Source of the DNA: Alcaligenaceae bacterium
Lineage (GTDB): Bacteria > Pseudomonadota > Gammaproteobacteria > Burkholderiales > Burkholderiaceae_B
DNA length: 34,632 nucleotides
NCBI GenBank assembly: GCA_947380655.1
Contig: CANCRX010000031.1
Location: forward strand, 1-34,632
Reading direction: 5' to 3'
Below the pieces are notes generated by a model. That model saw nothing but the letters and a program-made list of their open reading frames with translations, made no database searches and was not told where the DNA came from. Positions 32,363-34,632 of the stretch are shown piece after piece; within the stretch, counting starts at the first letter, position 1, and every line of letters begins with the position of its first letter. A program made the translations under genes and the position numbers.

Positions 32363-34032
32363 GGGAGACTGATTTGGAGCAAAGTCGCTCCCTGTCTTTT
32401 TTGTTGCATGGGCTGTCGGGGGCAGATCTCCCCGTCCAGTTCATGCCGAGTTCTGATGAAACGAACCAGGTAGTTGGAATGCGTCCAATTATCAGTTCGC
32501 AAAGTTTTTTACTTCCTTCATCTTTTCTGCATACCTCCATGCCACAGCATAGCGCGGTGGAGCGTGCGAGTATCGCTCATGCCGCAGCGCATCTGTTGTA
32601 CAGTCTGCCCGATCGGGATGTGAGCAGGCTCAAACCCATGGGCGTTGCTGTGGTGTCTGCAATCGAAGACGCGCGCGTGGAACATTTACTGATGAAGCGC
32701 TTGCCGGGGGTCAGACGATGGTTTGCTCTGGCGATGGAAATGGAGCCTGTCGAGCGTAGTACGTTCTCAGTTTTGATTGCTAAACTATCGCATGGTTTAT
32801 TAAATGAAAACGTAAAAGTCGATGATTACTGGGTGAATAAGGCGAGAGATTTATTTTTCTCGCAATCCACGCAATCCGGACTTGAAGATTACGAGGCTTT
32901 TCGATCGATTGCATCCATCCTTGCAAATGATCTTGGGCAAATGCGTATACAGTTCAATCCCCAAACCTACGTTCATCCAGTGCGCTATCGGGATGACAAT
33001 TCCTATTTATGGGATTTTAGTTCGCAGAAGTCAGAACCCGACGTGTTGGTTGATTCACCTCAATCAGCCTCCAGAACCAAGCAACCCAAACATCAATCAA
33101 CGGATATTGCGCAAGAGCTACCCGTTAAGTTACAAACATATTTTTATCCGGAATGGGATTATCGATCAGAAATTGAGCGTAAAGACTGGTGCGCAGTTCA
33201 TGAATATGTGCAAGACGCTTCAGGAGTGTTGGCTCGTTCAGTGTCTACTCAACGTACTTCCAAACAGCTTTTACGTTTACCTAAACAGTTGGCCAGCGTG
33301 CTGGGACGTGACAAACTATTTCGACAAGCTGAGGGAGATTCGCTGGATCTGAATGCTGCGGTGGATAGCGTTGCGCTCGCTCGCCAAGGTAGTTTCGGAG
33401 ATGAACGTTATTACATCAGGCAGACTTTACGTGAAAAAAAAGTCAGTTTGCTTTTACTCCTGGATTTGTCTGCTTCGGTTGGAAACTTTCTCGCAGGCCA
33501 GTCACAAACCATTCTTGATCTGGAAAAAAAAGCTGCAATCATGCTCGCCAACCTAGCGATTGAGCGAGGGGACCGTATTGCTGTTCATGGATTTTGCTCA
33601 GATAAACGATCAGGCATTCACTATTATCGTTATTTTGATTTTGAGCAGCCATTAACGGACTGCGGGTTGCAATCCTTGCAAAATGCAGTGCCACAGTATT
33701 CAACCAGGATGGGAGCTGCTCTGCGACATGGGGTGAGTTTGTTCAATCGTTCTGAGGCAGATGCGCGAACAGATACACGAGCAATCATTATGATCACGGA
33801 TGGTGCGCCTTCGGATATCGATGTATTTGATCCTGAGTACCTGGTTGAGGATGCGCGTCAAGTCGTGTGCGAATCCATTAAAAACGGCATTGATATGTAT
33901 GGACTCATATTGGATGCGAGTGCAGCCCAACAAACTATAAAGATATTTGGTTCTGCACGTCATCGGATTGTTTCTAGAGCTGAGTCGTTGTCGATACATC
34001 TTGAAAGCTTGTATCGACAAATCCGATCTTAA
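32359..34032 (+). CDS. VWA-domain protein (NorD/CbbO-like partner of the AAA ATPase)
   Basis: 557 residues. The N-terminal 350 residues are mostly helical and variable, with a central linker rich in polar residues (about 225-255). The von Willebrand A domain is at about 362-555. Its metal-binding MIDAS motif is DLSAS with D369, S371 and S373, a threonine in YSTRMGAAL (T449), and ITDGAP with D481. NorD and CbbO are the known partners of NorQ and CbbQ; the domain is thought to hold the target. It overlaps the AAA gene by four bases, so the two are co-translated. No NO reductase or Rubisco genes are present, which argues for a different client here. Confidence 0.9.
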   Translation: MRETDLEQSRSLSFLLHGLSGADLPVQFMPSSDETNQVVGMRPIISSQSFLLPSSFLHTSMPQHSAVERASIAHAAAHLLYSLPDRDVSRLKPMGVAVVSAIEDARVEHLLMKRLPGVRRWFALAMEMEPVERSTFSVLIAKLSHGLLNENVKVDDYWVNKARDLFFSQSTQSGLEDYEAFRSIASILANDLGQMRIQFNPQTYVHPVRYRDDNSYLWDFSSQKSEPDVLVDSPQSASRTKQPKHQSTDIAQELPVKLQTYFYPEWDYRSEIERKDWCAVHEYVQDASGVLARSVSTQRTSKQLLRLPKQLASVLGRDKLFRQAEGDSLDLNAAVDSVALARQGSFGDERYYIRQTLREKKVSLLLLLDLSASVGNFLAGQSQTILDLEKKAAIMLANLAIERGDRIAVHGFCSDKRSGIHYYRYFDFEQPLTDCGLQSLQNAVPQYSTRMGAALRHGVSLFNRSEADARTDTRAIIMITDGAPSDIDVFDPEYLVEDARQVVCESIKNGIDMYGLILDASAAQQTIKIFGSARHRIVSRAESLSIHLESLYRQIRS

Positions 34033-34045
34033 AAAATCAGTTCCA

Positions 34046-34078
34046 ACTTAAAAAATATTAAATTATTTTTTTTAACTG
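34046..34078. terminator. AT-rich inverted repeat between convergent genes
   Basis: TTAAAAAATA (34048-34057) can pair with TATTTTTTTTAA around 34064-34075, with CAGTT/AACTG arms further out (34038-34042 and 34074-34078). It lies where the VWA gene (plus) and the nucleosidase gene (minus) end. The run of T on the plus strand fits a terminator, but the stem is only A and T. Confidence 0.35.
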
Positions 34079-34615
34079 TTCTAGAAACAGCTCTTCGCCA
34101 TGATTCACTTTTTTTGCCCACTCCTGACCGGAATCCTCATTCGCGTGATCCGTGACAAATTTATACGAGACCCATTCAATCCCATGTTCATGGGCCACAG
34201 TTGCAATCGCGAATAATTCCATATCCACAACGGCGATATCTTGTTCGATGAGCCATGGGTCGAGACTGGTTACAAAGCTGTCTCCAGATCCACAGCTGAA
34301 TTCACCTGTTTTGGAAAAGTATTCGTGAGGTCTTGTGCAAAAAGGCACATGGCCTCTCGGACTAAGGGGCTCGGCAATGATGTCGCGTTGCACGACACGT
34401 TTGATGCCAAGAAGTCCCGTTGTGGTGGTGTGGACGGCGCCAGCGGTGCCGAAGTTTATGATGAGATTCGGTTTGCTGTGTTCGATCGCACGCATCGTAG
34501 CGATGGTCGCATTGATTTTGCCAACGCCGGAGTAATAAACGCCTACGCCAGACGGGAGCTTAGCGGCATCCAGCTCCATGTCTAGTGCGGTAATAACAAT
34601 GATATTAGTTTGCAT
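34058..34615 (-). CDS. MTA/SAH nucleosidase-like phosphorylase-family protein
   Basis: 185 residues, short compared with about 230 for E. coli Pfs. The start IIVITALDMELDA, the strand INFGTAGAV, VDMELFAIATVAHE (E133) and VTDHANEDS (D156) are the family signature; the acid pair and aspartate correspond to substrate-binding and catalytic residues. Expected role: remove adenine from 5'-methylthioadenosine or S-adenosylhomocysteine, or hydrolyse a related nucleoside. The missing length is in the middle, around the loop after the GTAGA strand, where some relatives have an extra helix. AGGAT precedes the ATG at 34615. It converges on the VWA gene. It is near the window edge and its own operon cannot be judged. 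Confidence 0.8.
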   Translation of the reverse strand: MQTNIIVITALDMELDAAKLPSGVGVYYSGVGKINATIATMRAIEHSKPNLIINFGTAGAVHTTTTGLLGIKRVVQRDIIAEPLSPRGHVPFCTRPHEYFSKTGEFSCGSGDSFVTSLDPWLIEQDIAVVDMELFAIATVAHEHGIEWVSYKFVTDHANEDSGQEWAKKVNHGEELFLEQLKKII

Positions 34616-34632
34616 AGCAATCCTGTTTTCAG

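Noticed and set aside
32882..33352. 156-residue open frame within the VWA gene
   Set aside because: It is another reading frame of a gene with a clear MIDAS motif and coupled start, and the frame shows no family likeness.
31559..34032. Denitrification (NO reductase) accessory genes
   Set aside because: The AAA and VWA proteins resemble NorQ and NorD, but no norB, norC or other nitrogen-oxide enzyme is in the window.

Overview
The window reads as a chromosomal segment of a betaproteobacterium, probably Burkholderiales and possibly Alcaligenaceae-like. The reasons are a tripartite-type (Bug/TctC family) binding protein, a Urt/Fmd-type amide transporter with FmdA and FmdB, a four-rhodanese protein beside a bacterial thiol dioxygenase, and moderate GC judged by eye. 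Genes are densely packed, no gene-free stretch exceeds 300 bases, and I saw no rRNA, tRNA, CRISPR array or insertion sequence.

Left part (1-13.6 kb). A truncated solute-binding protein (minus) diverges from an MFS exporter (plus). The exporter converges on a translationally coupled RND efflux operon (minus: pump 4677-7874, adaptor 3487-4680, outer-membrane lipoprotein 1988-3490) whose promoter region carries a clear palindrome. Further right is a five-gene minus-strand operon, in transcription order: Bug binding protein, amidohydrolase, SDR without the usual YxxxK, phenylacetate-CoA-ligase-like adenylating enzyme, exported SGNH hydrolase. It looks like a catabolic unit for an unidentified carboxylate.

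Middle (13.7-16 kb). A thiol dioxygenase (cysteine or 3-mercaptopropionate) and a four-domain rhodanese form a plus-strand sulfur unit, divergent from the Bug operon.

Right part (16-34 kb). Two divergent operons look like one nitrogen or amide acquisition system. On the minus strand a 1126-residue hybrid sensor kinase, whose input region is a whole NCS1-type permease plus a cysteine-rich motif, is followed 3 bases later by a REC-PAS-LuxR response regulator and then by two exported alpha/beta hydrolases. On the plus strand lie a five-gene UrtABCDE/FmdDEF-type ABC transporter, formamidase FmdA, the FmdB zinc ribbon, aliphatic amidase AmiE, and a MoxR-type AAA ATPase/VWA pair of the NorQ-NorD / CbbQ-CbbO type. 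The control region between them holds a perfect 18-bp palindrome and two sets of direct repeats. No urease and no nitric-oxide reductase genes are present, so amides rather than urea are the likely cargo, and the AAA/VWA pair is likely to serve an amidase. A short MTA/SAH-nucleosidase-like gene (minus) closes the window.

Most worth following up: the permease-fused sensor kinase and its operon, the AAA/VWA pair coupled to amiE, the palindrome between the two operons, and the short tandem repeats found at several gene boundaries.
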